64,000 bases of DNA, from the NCBI GenBank assembly GCA_951812615.1, contig CATOSU010000002.1:1054001-1118000 (forward strand), read 5' to 3'. A model generated the notes under the pieces. The model ran no database searches, had not been told where the DNA came from, and saw nothing but the letters and a program-made list of their open reading frames with translations. This document shows, piece by piece, positions 35,791-44,896 of this stretch (the first letter of the stretch is position 1; each line of letters starts with the position of its first letter). The position numbers and the translations under genes were made by a program. This stretch comes from an uncultured Paracoccaceae bacterium. Its GTDB lineage: Bacteria; Pseudomonadota; Alphaproteobacteria; Rhodobacterales; Rhodobacteraceae.

Positions 35791-35819
35791 TTGAAAGTAT
35801 CGGATGCTATTATTAACAT
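35791..35819 (+). promoter_or_regulatory. Promoter-like hexamers ahead of the broken DUF899 gene
   Basis: TTGAAA (35791-35796) and TAACAT (35814-35819) are 17 bases apart and followed by a strong AAGGAGG before ATG 35846. Expression signals therefore look intact although the gene is not. Confidence 0.45.
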
Positions 35820-35845
35820 ATCGGTTAATTAAGGAGGCTACGCAT

Positions 35846-36507
35846 ATGTCCATCAGTTTTCCCGGTGAAACCGCCGAATATCGCGCCGCGCGCCAAGCGT
35901 TGCTGAGTGAAGAGATCGCGCTGAGACAGCATGTCGAGAAGGTTGCCGCGCAGCGCCGGCAGATGCCGTTAGGCGGTATGGTTCCGACGGATTATGTGTT
36001 CACCGCCCTGGACGGGTCACATGTGCCGATGTCGGCGATGTTCACGCATCCCGGCGGAACGCTTGGTATTTACAGCCTGATGTACCGGCCCGACTAGACA
36101 GAACCCTGCCCGATGTGCGTATCCATGCTGGACGGGCTGGCCGGACAGGCCAGTCATATCCGCCAGAATATGAGCCTTGTCATCGTCGCAGCTGCGACGC
36201 CCGAGCAGCTGAGAGACCTGGCGAAGGACAGAGGGTGGACCGGTCTTGAGTTGCTGTCGGCACAGGACACGACCTATCAGTCGGATTACCACGCAGAAGC
36301 GCCCGACGGCGCACAACTGCCAATGATGAACGTCTTCCGCAAAACCCTGGACGGCATGCACCATTTTTGGGGTCCGAGCTGTTTTTTGCCGGACTTGAAG
36401 GTCATCCGCGGCATGTCGATCAGCTGTGGCCGTTGTGGAACCTGCTGGATCTGACACCGGATGGGCGCGGAAGCGACTGGTTTCCGGCGCTCAGCTACGA
36501 CAGCTGA
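35846..36507 (+). pseudogene. Broken DUF899 (thioredoxin-like) gene: amber stop plus -1 frameshift
   Basis: The first 83 codons (MSISFPGETAEYRAARQ onward) match the start of DUF899 proteins. Codon 84 is TAG (36095-36097); the same frame then continues with PCPMCVSMLDGL, YHAEAPDGAQLPMMNVF and HHFWG. At the GGGG run 36369-36372 one base is missing; adding it restores SELFFAGLEGHPRHVDQ and WPLWNLLDLTPDGRG to the natural stop at 36505-36507. The rest is undamaged, and promoter and ribosome site are intact, so inactivation looks recent. The second part alone could start at ATG 36113 but would lack a proper C-terminus. Confidence 0.88.
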
Positions 36508-36524
36508 CAAGCGCCAGGCGGATG

Positions 36525-37502
36525 TTATCCAGTCCCGCCGTTTTCCAGCGCGGCGCGCAGGTCACTGATGCCGAGGCTGCCCGGCGCAGTTCCCTGCGCC
36601 GACAGCCGGGCCGCCAGCCGGCAACAGGCTGCGTTCAGTGGTGTGGGAACTCCGTGCAGCCGCCCCAGAAGCGTGATTTCGCCGTTCAGGTAATCGGTTT
36701 CCAGAGGCAGCCCGCGGGCAAGGCTTTGGGTTGTTGATCCTAATCCGCGCTGAACCCCCGGCACATCCTGCAACCGCAGCAGCGTGTCGCGGCGCGGGTC
36801 GCTTCCGCCGACTTCGTGCCAGTCGATGCCGGCAGCCTCATAAACAGCCATCGCCTCGGCACGAAGACCATCGCTCAGATCGCGGCTGGCCGGGTCGTTT
36901 CCGATTGCCGCTTTGAGGATATTGCCAAGGTTCAGCAATAGTTTGCCGTATTTTGCAGACATAACATTTTCAACCGGGAACCCGCCAAAGCCCGCATCTG
37001 TCAGCATGTCGGCCAGATCCCTGTCGGCCTGATCCACGCCATGCGGATAGCGCCCGATATCGAACAGCCCAAAGCAGGGCTGCCCGAAGGCAGCCACTTC
37101 GCCGGGCTGCAAATGCGTTGACGGCATCATCACTGTGACACCGTGCACATTTGGAAACAGGCGCAGCGCCAGACGTTCATTGGACACGCCGTTCTGAAAG
37201 CAGAACAAAGGCTGATCGGTCATCCCGGCGCCGCGCAAAGCGTCCAGTGCCGGCGGGGTGTCCTGAGTTTTCATGGCCAGCAACACCATGTCACCGGCGG
37301 CAAACCGGATTTCCGAAGGATCTGCGACGGTCTGCACCGGAACCCGTTCGTCAATCCCCGGCGCCCGGAAGCGCAGCCCGCTTTCGCGGATTGCGCTCAG
37401 ATGGGTTCCGCGTGCAACGCCCAGAACGTTGTGGCCCTTGCGGGTCAGCGCGGCTGCGACAGACCCGCCGACGGCGCCAAGCCCGTAGACGATGACACGC
37501 AC
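36525..37502 (-). CDS. 2-dehydropantoate 2-reductase-family protein
   Basis: The 325-residue protein has the N-terminal GLGAVGGSVA loop, a FQNGVSNE segment, the catalytic-lysine region SAKYGKLLLNLGN and a C-terminal LETDYLNGEI block, all of the ApbA/PanE fold. It reduces ketopantoate in CoA synthesis or a related 2-oxo acid; several paralogues per genome are usual, so the exact substrate is open. It lies six bases downstream of ahcY on the same strand. Confidence 0.85.
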   Translation of the reverse strand: MRVIVYGLGAVGGSVAAALTRKGHNVLGVARGTHLSAIRESGLRFRAPGIDERVPVQTVADPSEIRFAAGDMVLLAMKTQDTPPALDALRGAGMTDQPLFCFQNGVSNERLALRLFPNVHGVTVMMPSTHLQPGEVAAFGQPCFGLFDIGRYPHGVDQADRDLADMLTDAGFGGFPVENVMSAKYGKLLLNLGNILKAAIGNDPASRDLSDGLRAEAMAVYEAAGIDWHEVGGSDPRRDTLLRLQDVPGVQRGLGSTTQSLARGLPLETDYLNGEITLLGRLHGVPTPLNAACCRLAARLSAQGTAPGSLGISDLRAALENGGTG

Positions 37503-37508
37503 AGGACG

Positions 37509-38903
37509 TCAGTACCGATAGTGTTCCGGTTTGAACGGGCCTTCGGGTTTCACACCGATATAAGACGCCTGCTCGGTGGTCAGTTCGGTCAGTTTCACAC
37601 CGATCTTGGCCAGATGCAGTCGCGCGACCTTTTCATCCAGATGCTTGGGCAGGACATAGACCTGATCGTCGTATTCGTCGCCCTTGGTCCAGAGCTCGAT
37701 CTGCGCCAGCGTCTGATTGGTGAAGGAGGCCGACATCACAAAGGACGGGTGCCCGGTGGCGTTGCCGAGGTTCAGCAGACGGCCTTCGGACAGCAGGATC
37801 AACCGGTTGCCCGAAGGCATCTCGATCATGTCCACCTGTTCCTTGATGTTGGTCCATTTGTGGTTTTTCAGCGCCGCGACCTGAATCTCATTGTCGAAAT
37901 GGCCGATGTTGCCGACGATGGCCATGTCCTTCATCTCGCGCATATGCTCGATCCGGATCACGTCCTTGTTGCCGGTCGTGGTGATGAAGATGTCGGCGGT
38001 TTCAAGCGTGTCTTCGAGCGTCGTCACCTCGAACCCGTCCATCGCCGCCTGCAGCGCACAGATCGGATCGGCCTCGGTCACTTTTACGCGTGCACCAGCC
38101 CCGCGCAGGGACGCGGCCGAGCCTTTGCCGACATCGCCATATCCGCAGACAACGGCAGTCTTGCCCGCCATCATCGTGTCGGTGGCGCGACGGATACCGT
38201 CGACCAGCGATTCCTTGCAGCCGTATTTGTTGTCGAATTTCGACTTGGTCACGCTGTCGTTCACGTTGATGGCGGGGAACGGCAGGTGGCCCCTTTCCAT
38301 CATCTGATACAGGCGGTGGACACCGGTGGTGGTTTCCTCGGTCACGCCCTGAATCATGTGACGCTGCTTGACGAACCAGCCCGGGCTTTCGGCCAGCCGC
38401 TTCTTGATCTGCGCGAACAGCGCGACCTCCTCTTCCGAGGTCGGCACCTCGATCAGGTCGGTTTCTCCCTCTTCGACACGGGCGCCCATCAGGATGTACA
38501 GCGTTGCATCGCCGCCATCATCCAGGATCATGTTGCAGCCGCCATCTTCGAAATGGAAGATCCGGTCGGCGTAGTCCCAGTATTCCTCCAGCGTTTCCCC
38601 CTTGACGGCAAAGACCGGCGTGCCGGCTGCTGCGATCGCCGCTGCCGCGTGGTCCTGGGTCGAGAAGATGTTGCACGATGCCCAGCGCACGTCGGCGCCC
38701 AGCGCCACCAGCGTTTCGATCAGCACCGCGGTCTGGATCGTCATATGCAGCGACCCGGCAATCCGCGCGCCCTTGAGCGGCTGTGCAGACCCGTATTCCT
38801 CGCGCAGGGCCATCAGGCCCGGCATTTCAGTTTCGGCAATGTCGATTTCCTTGCGGCCGAATCCGGCCAATGAAATGTCTTTTACAATGTAGTCGCTGCT
38901 CAT
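37509..38903 (-). CDS. ahcY: Adenosylhomocysteinase
   Basis: The 464-residue protein has the opening [17 protein letters not shown], the NAD-binding [28 protein letters not shown] and the canonical [11 protein letters not shown]-terminus that reaches into the neighbouring subunit. It splits S-adenosylhomocysteine to homocysteine and adenosine. ATG 38903 gives the family-standard N-terminus. It diverges from the FkbM-like gene across 124 bases; no SAH riboswitch could be made out there. Confidence 0.97.
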   Translation of the reverse strand: MSSDYIVKDISLAGFGRKEIDIAETEMPGLMALREEYGSAQPLKGARIAGSLHMTIQTAVLIETLVALGADVRWASCNIFSTQDHAAAAIAAAGTPVFAVKGETLEEYWDYADRIFHFEDGGCNMILDDGGDATLYILMGARVEEGETDLIEVPTSEEEVALFAQIKKRLAESPGWFVKQRHMIQGVTEETTTGVHRLYQMMERGHLPFPAINVNDSVTKSKFDNKYGCKESLVDGIRRATDTMMAGKTAVVCGYGDVGKGSAASLRGAGARVKVTEADPICALQAAMDGFEVTTLEDTLETADIFITTTGNKDVIRIEHMREMKDMAIVGNIGHFDNEIQVAALKNHKWTNIKEQVDMIEMPSGNRLILLSEGRLLNLGNATGHPSFVMSASFTNQTLAQIELWTKGDEYDDQVYVLPKHLDEKVARLHLAKIGVKLTELTTEQASYIGVKPEGPFKPEHYRY

Positions 38904-39027
38904 CCTGTGCTCCGCTGTCCTCAGTCGAATCCCGAGCGTCCGTAGCATCCCTTGATTCGCGCGGCAATGTGCATCATAGTTTGCGCAATCAAAGCCCGGA
39001 AAAGGGCAAACAACCTGAGGCGGTAAC

Positions 39028-39822
39028 ATGGCACTTGAGCAACTGGCCAGCGAAGCTGCGCCCGATATCACGGAATCTATGGAAACCACTGGCGATCTGG
39101 CCACGCATGTGCCGGTTGGATTCGCAAATGACGTTGGGTTTGCCTATACTTTGGCCAGCAATCCGTTCGGTCACTACTGTGTTCCCGACACGATGGCCGA
39201 AGGCGCGGAAGCGCAGCTGATCGCCCAGGCAGGAGTGCCGGAGAGCTCAACTCTGCAGTTGATCAGCCGTAAGCTGGGCTCGGGCGATCTGATTACCGGT
39301 TGCACGGGTATCGGCAGTTTTCTGCCCGCGTTTCACGAAGCATTGGCACCCAGCGCGATGATCCACGCATTCGAACCCGAGGACACGGCGTTCGCGGCAT
39401 CTTCTTTCACCGCCCGGATCAACGGTCTGGAACAGGTAAACCTGCACCAGACCATCGCCGGCAAACGGAACCGGGACTTTCCGTCGACCCGGCTGGTCGA
39501 CCGCGGACCGGAAGCGGATATATCGGAAACCCCCGATGAACCGATCACATTCGTTCAGATGAAAAGGCTGGACGCGGTTGTGCCGCAGGGCCGCTATGTC
39601 AGCGTAATCCACCTGAATTCGCACAATCTGGAAATGCCGGCGATACTGGGCGCGAAACGGCTCGTGCATGACAGCGCGCCGATGATTGTGATGAAGGCGT
39701 CCAAGGTCAGAACCCAGCGGTTCTTCCTTTCGTGCCTGCAGGCGCATTTCCCGGATCTGGACTATCAGTTCGCGGGCACCATGGATGACAACGCGATCTA
39801 TGTGCCACTGAACAGGGCCTGA
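39028..39822 (+). CDS. Degenerate FkbM-type methyltransferase-like protein
   Basis: The 264-residue protein follows the FkbM methyltransferase outline: a glycine-rich GCTGIGSF (91-98), [22 protein letters not shown] (core HAFEPED at 113-119) and a late KRLDAVV followed by ILGAKRLV. Key acidic residues are missing: the usual D-x-GAN of motif I reads ITGCTGIG, and the late IKIDVEG reads IHLNSHN. It may have lost methyl transfer or bind a different ligand. It diverges from ahcY, which removes the SAH made by methyltransferases. Confidence 0.6.
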   Translation: MALEQLASEAAPDITESMETTGDLATHVPVGFANDVGFAYTLASNPFGHYCVPDTMAEGAEAQLIAQAGVPESSTLQLISRKLGSGDLITGCTGIGSFLPAFHEALAPSAMIHAFEPEDTAFAASSFTARINGLEQVNLHQTIAGKRNRDFPSTRLVDRGPEADISETPDEPITFVQMKRLDAVVPQGRYVSVIHLNSHNLEMPAILGAKRLVHDSAPMIVMKASKVRTQRFFLSCLQAHFPDLDYQFAGTMDDNAIYVPLNRA

Positions 39823-39837
39823 ACCGGCTCCGAAACC

Positions 39838-40155
39838 TCAGCTTGGCGTTCCGGGCACCTCAGCCGGTTTTTTCTCGGCCTCGAAGAAATCGGTGCCGGC
39901 GGCAACGATGCAGGTTACGCCGTTGGGATTGGTCATCAGGACCGTGAAGGTTCCGGTTTTCCGTGACGCCCAGATTTCCATGACGGAGGTGGTGTTCTGA
40001 GTTGCCTGCAACCCGCCAACGGCGAGCTGTTCATCATACTTGGTCTGTAGATTCCGGACCACCGCATCGCGCGTGGCGCAGTTTCCGGCAAGGGCCATCG
40101 ACGTGCAGAAGCACAGGGATAGGCCCAGGCCAAATGCCTGAATTCGCCTGCTCAT
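39838..40155 (-). CDS. Small secreted protein of unknown function
   Basis: The 105-residue product begins with a clear Sec signal peptide (MSRRIQAFGLGLSLCFCTSMALAG, cleavage expected after ALA near residue 23). The mature 80 residues contain two cysteines (GNCATRD and GVTCIVA) that could form one disulfide, and VMEIWASRKTGTFTVLMT. The family is not recognised. It faces the FkbM-like gene tail to tail with a 15-base gap. Confidence 0.7.
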   Translation of the reverse strand: MSRRIQAFGLGLSLCFCTSMALAGNCATRDAVVRNLQTKYDEQLAVGGLQATQNTTSVMEIWASRKTGTFTVLMTNPNGVTCIVAAGTDFFEAEKKPAEVPGTPS

Positions 40156-40355
40156 GACAAGCTCCTCTGCTCGGATTTTGTCTGAGGAGGACGCGCCGGG
40201 AGGAGGAACGCGCCCCCCTCGACTCTGTGATCCCGGCTACGCCTGCTGGTGTTGCGACCATTTGTTTTTCTTCGTTGGCAGCGCGTGGTCGGGATGCGAA
40301 AGAGTTTGCGCCGGAAATGTGGCAAAATCTGGGCGGTGTTTTCAGGAGTGGCAGA

Positions 40356-40949
40356 ATGGCAACACGTACACGCGCATGGCAACGGATGTTGTCGGGGAGG
40401 CGGCTGGATCTGCTGGATCCGACGCCGATGGATATCGAAATCGAAGATATCGCGCACGGGCTGGCCTTTGTTGCCCGCTGGAACGGCCAGACGCGTGGTG
40501 ATTTTGCCTACTCCGTGGCAGAACATTCGCTGCTGGTCGAAGAGATCTTTGGCCGGATTTCGCCCAACGCGCCCGCAAAATGGCGGCTGGCCGCGTTGCT
40601 GCATGACGCGCCGGAATACGTGATCGGAGACATGATTTCCCCGGTAAAGGCCGCGGTTGGGCCGGGGTATGGTGCGCTGGATGATCGTTTGTCGGCGGCC
40701 ATTCATCTGCGGTTCGGTCTGCCGGCGGAACTGCCGAAGGCCATCAAGCGACAAATCAAGAGGGCCGACAGGGTATCCGCCTATATGGAGGCGACGCAGA
40801 TCGCCGGGTTTGCAGCGGCCGAGGCGCAGAAGTTTTTCGGTATGCCGGACGAGACGCTGATGGACGGTCTGGCAATCACGCTGCGGCCCCCGGCAAATGT
40901 GCGGGCAGAGTTCACCGCCCGGCACAGGGATCTGATGGCTCAGCTATAA
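40356..40949 (+). CDS. HD-domain phosphohydrolase, YfbR-like
   Basis: The 197-residue protein has VAEHSLLV (His57), the HD pair in LLHDAPEYVIGD (His83, Asp84) and a later KRADR segment, the layout of YfbR-type 5'-deoxynucleotidases. It would remove phosphate from nucleotides in the cytoplasm with a divalent metal. AGGAG seven bases upstream fixes ATG 40356. The 200-base gap before it shows nothing identifiable beyond its ribosome site. Confidence 0.85.
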   Translation: MATRTRAWQRMLSGRRLDLLDPTPMDIEIEDIAHGLAFVARWNGQTRGDFAYSVAEHSLLVEEIFGRISPNAPAKWRLAALLHDAPEYVIGDMISPVKAAVGPGYGALDDRLSAAIHLRFGLPAELPKAIKRQIKRADRVSAYMEATQIAGFAAAEAQKFFGMPDETLMDGLAITLRPPANVRAEFTARHRDLMAQL

Positions 40950-40971
40950 CGTCGGACTGGCGCAGCCCGGT

Positions 40972-41124
40972 TTAACGCAAGGTTCGCCGCAGCATATACC
41001 GCTGGGCGTCCTCGCGATGCCGGCGGTCGTGATAGTCGCCCTGTTGCCGATACCAATGGTTTGGCGCATCCCAAATGTCATGACGGGTTGCGGTTCTGAA
41101 CATGCTGTTGAGGATCGGGATCAT
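40972..41124 (-). CDS. Small basic protein of 50 residues, unrecognised
   Basis: ATG 41124 has GGAG eight bases upstream and opens a 50-codon frame ending TAA 40974-40972. The product is rich in arginine, histidine, tyrosine and tryptophan (TATRHDIWDAPNHWYRQQ, then DRRHREDAQRY) and has no membrane segment. The strong ribosome site and its place in the gap between the HD gene and the LysR gene support a real gene. It diverges from the LysR regulator, a typical arrangement for a target gene. Confidence 0.55.
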   Translation of the reverse strand: MIPILNSMFRTATRHDIWDAPNHWYRQQGDYHDRRHREDAQRYMLRRTLR

Positions 41125-41220
41125 TTGCCTGGCTCCTGATTGTCGATGACTCAGATGTAGGCGGGTTGCGCGAAGGACGCGAATCAGGAATAGCTGCGAT
41201 ATGTAAGGTGAGCTAACAGT

Positions 41221-42087
41221 ATGGACTGGCGCGACATACCCTCTCTGTCGGCGCTTCGCGCGTTCGAGGCCGCAGCCCGGCTTGACAGTTTTTCGGCCGC
41301 TGCGCGGGAACTGAACGTGACTCATGCGGCCATCGCACAACACGTGCGGGCGCTGGAAGATCATTTTGGCCAGCCATTGATGGAGCGGCAGGGAAGGTCC
41401 ATGCGCCCGACCGCGGCCGGTCTGCGGCTGGCAGATGACCTGGGCGAGGGGTTTGGCACGATTGCGTCGGGCGTCCGGGCCCTGATGGACAACCGGCGAC
41501 AAAGACCATTGCAGGTGACGATGACGCCTTCCTTTGCCGAAGCGTGGCTGATGCCCCGGATTGGCCGGTTCTGGTCTGCGCATCCAGAAATCGAAGTGGC
41601 TCTGGTGCCATCAGTCAGCGTCGTGGAATTGCGCCGTGACGGCTATGATCTGGCCATTCGGTTTGGCGACGGAAACTGGCCTGGGCTGGAGGTAGAGCCG
41701 TTGGTGATGAGCCCGTTTGTGGTGGTTGCCGCACCTTCGCTTGCCCAAGGCCGCAATCTGGATGAGATCGGGCAATTGCAGGACTATCGCTGGTTCATGT
41801 CCGAGGCATCCCACGAGCAGGATGTCTGGGGGCAGGCCGCCGGGCTGGATCTGTCGGCGCTGAACACGACGGAAATGGCCACCAACAATCTGGCGCTGGC
41901 GGCCACGCGCGCCGGCAACGGATTGTCTATTCAGGCGCAGGCGCTGGTGCAGGGTGATCTGGAAGACGGGCGGCTTGTCAGCCTGTATCAGGGAGAAAGC
42001 GACGGATTGGGGTATTACATGGTCCGGTTACGCGGTCCGATGTCTCCCGCGCTGACGCATTTCGTGAAATGGGTACGCCGGGCCTGA
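41221..42087 (+). CDS. LysR-family transcriptional regulator (GcvA-like)
   Basis: The 288-residue protein starts DIPSLSALRAFEAAARL with a winged helix (SFSAAARELNVTHAAIAQHV core at 23-42) and an effector-binding domain with FGDGNWPGL and a C-terminal hydrophobic strand. This resembles the GcvA/AmpR branch. Effector unknown. It diverges from the 50-codon gene across 96 bases and directly abuts the regA stop on the opposite strand. Confidence 0.9.
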   Translation: MDWRDIPSLSALRAFEAAARLDSFSAAARELNVTHAAIAQHVRALEDHFGQPLMERQGRSMRPTAAGLRLADDLGEGFGTIASGVRALMDNRRQRPLQVTMTPSFAEAWLMPRIGRFWSAHPEIEVALVPSVSVVELRRDGYDLAIRFGDGNWPGLEVEPLVMSPFVVVAAPSLAQGRNLDEIGQLQDYRWFMSEASHEQDVWGQAAGLDLSALNTTEMATNNLALAATRAGNGLSIQAQALVQGDLEDGRLVSLYQGESDGLGYYMVRLRGPMSPALTHFVKWVRRA

Positions 42088-42642
42088 TTATCTTGGGCTG
42101 CGCTTGGCCAGGATCCGCTGCAGTGTCCGCCGGTGCATGTTCAACCGCCGGGCGGTTTCGCTGACGTTGCGGTCGCACAGCTCATAGACCCGCTGGATAT
42201 GCTCCCACCGCACGCGGTCCGCGCTCATCGGGTTTTCCGGCGGCGGTGGCAGTTCATCGGATTTCGCCAGCAGCGCGTTCGAAATGTCGTTGGCATTTGC
42301 CGGTTTGGACAGATAGTCCGTTGCCCCGATCTTGACCGCGGCGACAGCAGTTGCAATCGCGCCGTATCCGGTCAGGACAACAACCCGGCTGTCGGGGCGT
42401 TTTTCGCGCAGGACTTCGACCACATCGAGCCCGTTTCCATCCTCCAGCCGAAGGTCGACAACCGCGTATGCCGGTGGACGCGCCGTGGCTATGGCCCTGC
42501 CGGCCGCCACCGAACCGGCGGTTTCGACTTCGAACCCCCGCTTTTGCATGGCTTTGGCCATACGTCGCAGAAACGGTTCGTCATCGTCGACCAGCAGCAA
42601 CGAATTGTCTGGTCCGATATCATCCAGTTGGCGTTCCGACAT
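42088..42642 (-). CDS. regA: Redox response regulator RegA/PrrA/ActR
   Basis: The 184-residue protein has the receiver acidic pair in LLLVDDDEPF, the phosphorylation site Asp63 in VVDLRLEDGNG, the conserved LTGYGAIATAVAAVK and SKPAN, a proline hinge PPPPENP and a Fis-type helix-turn-helix NVSETARRLNMHRRTLQRIL at the C-terminus. ATG 42642 gives exactly the PrrA length; GTG 42657 is less likely. It controls photosynthesis, respiration, and carbon and nitrogen genes in response to redox state. It is 77 bases downstream of senC. Confidence 0.96.
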   Translation of the reverse strand: MSERQLDDIGPDNSLLLVDDDEPFLRRMAKAMQKRGFEVETAGSVAAGRAIATARPPAYAVVDLRLEDGNGLDVVEVLREKRPDSRVVVLTGYGAIATAVAAVKIGATDYLSKPANANDISNALLAKSDELPPPPENPMSADRVRWEHIQRVYELCDRNVSETARRLNMHRRTLQRILAKRSPR

Positions 42643-42719
42643 ATTTATTCTGTCCACGGTGTTTTTTGTCGCGTTCGTGCACTTTTACTGGTCACCGCGA
42701 AAAGGTCAAACGAACATGG

Positions 42720-43340
42720 TCAGGCTTTGTCGAGAAAACAGGACACCTGTGTCGCCACGTCCTCGGCAGACAAGTCTCGCCGCAGAAACTCAACGAATCC
42801 GTAGTCCGGCAGCACCAGGTAAGTGAAGGTCGAGTGGTCGACGGTGTAATACTCGTCGTCCGCGGGGTTGGCGTTGTAGTAGGTTTTGTACGCCTTGCTG
42901 GCGGCTTTGACCTGCTCGGGCGTGCCGGTCAGCCCGATCATGCGTTCGTGCAGGTTCTCCGCAAATTCACCAACGACCTGTGGCGTGTCGCGTTCGGGAT
43001 CAATCGAAATGAAAACCGGCGTGACAATGTCACCATTTTCCTCGAGAAGATCTACCGCTTCGGCATTTCTGGACGTGTCCAGCGGACAGATATCGGGACA
43101 GAACGTGTATCCGAAATAAATCAGCGACGGTTCGGTCAGAACGTCCTTGTCAGTCACCGTCTGCCCGTTCTTGTCCAGCAGCTCGAACGGACCGCCGATC
43201 TGGCTGGTACCGCCGGCAACCTGACCGGTCCGGCACGCGGCAAAACGATCGTCCGGCGCCCGCATCATCGTTGCCAGCCAAATTCCCGCCAATGCAGCCA
43301 CTGCTACCGCGGCTGCCAGAATTGCATACATACGGGTCAT
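42720..43340 (-). CDS. senC: SCO1/SenC/PrrC-family copper protein
   Basis: The 206-residue protein is anchored by an N-terminal helix (about 5-25) and has a periplasmic thioredoxin-like domain with the copper ligands Cys81 and Cys85 in CPDIC and His169 in VDHSTF. It delivers copper to cytochrome oxidase and can influence RegB signalling. GGAGA precedes ATG 43340. It diverges from regB and leads into regA, the conserved order for this system. Confidence 0.94.
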   Translation of the reverse strand: MTRMYAILAAAVAVAALAGIWLATMMRAPDDRFAACRTGQVAGGTSQIGGPFELLDKNGQTVTDKDVLTEPSLIYFGYTFCPDICPLDTSRNAEAVDLLEENGDIVTPVFISIDPERDTPQVVGEFAENLHERMIGLTGTPEQVKAASKAYKTYYNANPADDEYYTVDHSTFTYLVLPDYGFVEFLRRDLSAEDVATQVSCFLDKA

Positions 43341-43431
43341 CTGCGCGTTCTCTCCTGATCAGCGACGGTTGATCCATCCGACAGCGGCCCGTATCAAGGT
43401 CCAACGCCAATGAAAACCGGTTAGGGGCGCA

Positions 43432-44817
43432 ATGTCGGATTCCAACATTTGTCTATTGTTTCAGCAACAGGCCAGCAACTGGATCCGTCTGCGCACGCTG
43501 ATCCTTTTACGATGGGTGGCGATCGCCGGACAGCTTGCCGCGATCACGGTCGCGCGAGAACTCTACAGTCTCAACATCGAGATCGGGCTTTGTTATCTGG
43601 TTATCGGCATTTCGGCATCAGTAAACCTGATTGCCGTGTTTGTGTTCCCGGAAAACAGGCGGTTATCCGAATTCGAAAACTTCATGATGTCGCTGTTCGA
43701 TTTGTTGCAGCTTTCCTTCCTGCTTTACTTGACGGGGGGGCTGAACAACCCGTTTGCCATGCTCCTGCTGGGTCCGGTGGTGATTTCCGCCACGGTTATG
43801 TCGCTGCGCTCGGCTCTGATGGTGGGGACGACGACTATTTTGCTGGTGTCGTTGCTGGCGCTTTATCATCTGCCGCTGCGGACCGAGCAGGGATTCATCC
43901 TGCGGATACCGGATATGTTCCTGTTCGGACATTGGGTGGCTCTGGTGATCGCGGTCGCGTTCATGAGCCTTTATGCCATCCGGGTCACCAACGAAATCCG
44001 GTCGATGGCCGAAGCCCTGACTGCCACCCAGATGGCTTTGTCTCGGGAACAGAAGCTGACCGATCTGGGGGGTGTCGTTGCGGCCGCTGCGCATGAGCTT
44101 GGAACCCCGCTTGCAACAATCAAGCTGACCAGTTCCGAACTGATCGAAGAGCTGGAGACGCAGCCGGAATTGCTGGAAGATGCGCAATTGATCGGCGATC
44201 AGGTCGATCGTTGCCGGGACATCCTGCGCAGCATGGGGCGCGCCGGCAAGGACGACCTGTTGCTGCGGCGGGCGCCGTTGTCTGCAGTGGTCGAAGAAGC
44301 CGCAGAGCCGCACATGAACCGGGGCAAAATCATCAATATAGACTCTGGTCCGCCCGAGGCTGACCCGGCCGATCAGCCGGACATCCTGAGAATGCCCGAA
44401 GTTATTCATGGCATTCGCAACCTGGTGCAGAACGCGGTGGATTTCGCGGTGGAAACCGTTTGGGTCGAGCTGGACTGGACGGACGAGGCGATTTCGGTTC
44501 GCATTCTGGATGACGGGCCGGGATATCCTACGCACCTGATCGGGCGGATCGGCGATCCGTTCGTGCGTCGGCGCCGCTCCGGGTCGGACCGCAGATATCG
44601 TCCGGGATACGAAGGCATGGGGCTGGGCCTGTTCATTGCGAAAACTCTGCTGGAGCGCTCAGGCGCAGAACTGAGTTTTGCCAACGGTGCGGACAGCCGC
44701 GCGTCGATGCTGCCACGTGGCGCGATTGTCGAGGTGGTCTGGCCACGCGACCGGCTGGAGGCGGATCACGGCATGCGGGCTGGCAGCCTCGGCGCAAATC
44801 AGCCAATTAGCGCCTGA
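43432..44817 (+). CDS. regB: Redox sensor histidine kinase RegB/PrrB/ActS
   Basis: The 461-residue kinase has six N-terminal helices with the quinone-site motif GGLNNPF at 102-108, the phosphorylated His221 in AAHELGTPL, the redox-active Cys261 in QVDRCRDIL and ATP-binding blocks (NLVQNAVDFA, DDGPGYP, GMGLGLFIAKTLLERSGA). The spacing of His and Cys equals that of Rhodobacter RegB. It senses the quinone pool and phosphorylates RegA. Confidence 0.96.
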   Translation: MSDSNICLLFQQQASNWIRLRTLILLRWVAIAGQLAAITVARELYSLNIEIGLCYLVIGISASVNLIAVFVFPENRRLSEFENFMMSLFDLLQLSFLLYLTGGLNNPFAMLLLGPVVISATVMSLRSALMVGTTTILLVSLLALYHLPLRTEQGFILRIPDMFLFGHWVALVIAVAFMSLYAIRVTNEIRSMAEALTATQMALSREQKLTDLGGVVAAAAHELGTPLATIKLTSSELIEELETQPELLEDAQLIGDQVDRCRDILRSMGRAGKDDLLLRRAPLSAVVEEAAEPHMNRGKIINIDSGPPEADPADQPDILRMPEVIHGIRNLVQNAVDFAVETVWVELDWTDEAISVRILDDGPGYPTHLIGRIGDPFVRRRRSGSDRRYRPGYEGMGLGLFIAKTLLERSGAELSFANGADSRASMLPRGAIVEVVWPRDRLEADHGMRAGSLGANQPISA

Positions 44818-44830
44818 ATCCGAGACCGTT

Positions 44831-44846
44831 TTAACCGCGCGTTAAC
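44831..44846 (+). promoter_or_regulatory. CtrA-type binding site (TTAA-N7-TTAAC)
   Basis: The third exact full CtrA consensus lies in the 79-base gap between regB and the PAS-protein gene, 51 bases before ATG 44897. It fits control of the PAS gene and possibly the genes after it. Confidence 0.55.
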
Positions 44847-44896
44847 CGTTTTTTGCCAATGTCCAAAGCAGGACCCGGTTGCAAAGTTGCTCATTC

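Noticed and set aside
35813-35828. A fourth CtrA-type site before the DUF899 gene
   Set aside because: The two TTAA halves are eight bases apart and the second is followed by T, so it fails the N7-TTAAC rule.
36095-36097. Amber codon in the DUF899 gene read as pyrrolysine, given the MttB-family gene nearby
   Set aside because: The MttB gene has no amber codon, no Pyl genes are present in the window, and the same DUF899 gene also has a frameshift.
37143-38873. 576-codon plus-strand open frame
   Set aside because: It is antisense to the ketopantoate-reductase-like gene and ahcY, shows no family motif, and reflects high GC at third positions.
38904-39027. SAH or SAM riboswitch upstream of ahcY
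   Set aside because: The gap shows no match by eye to the conserved core of those riboswitches.
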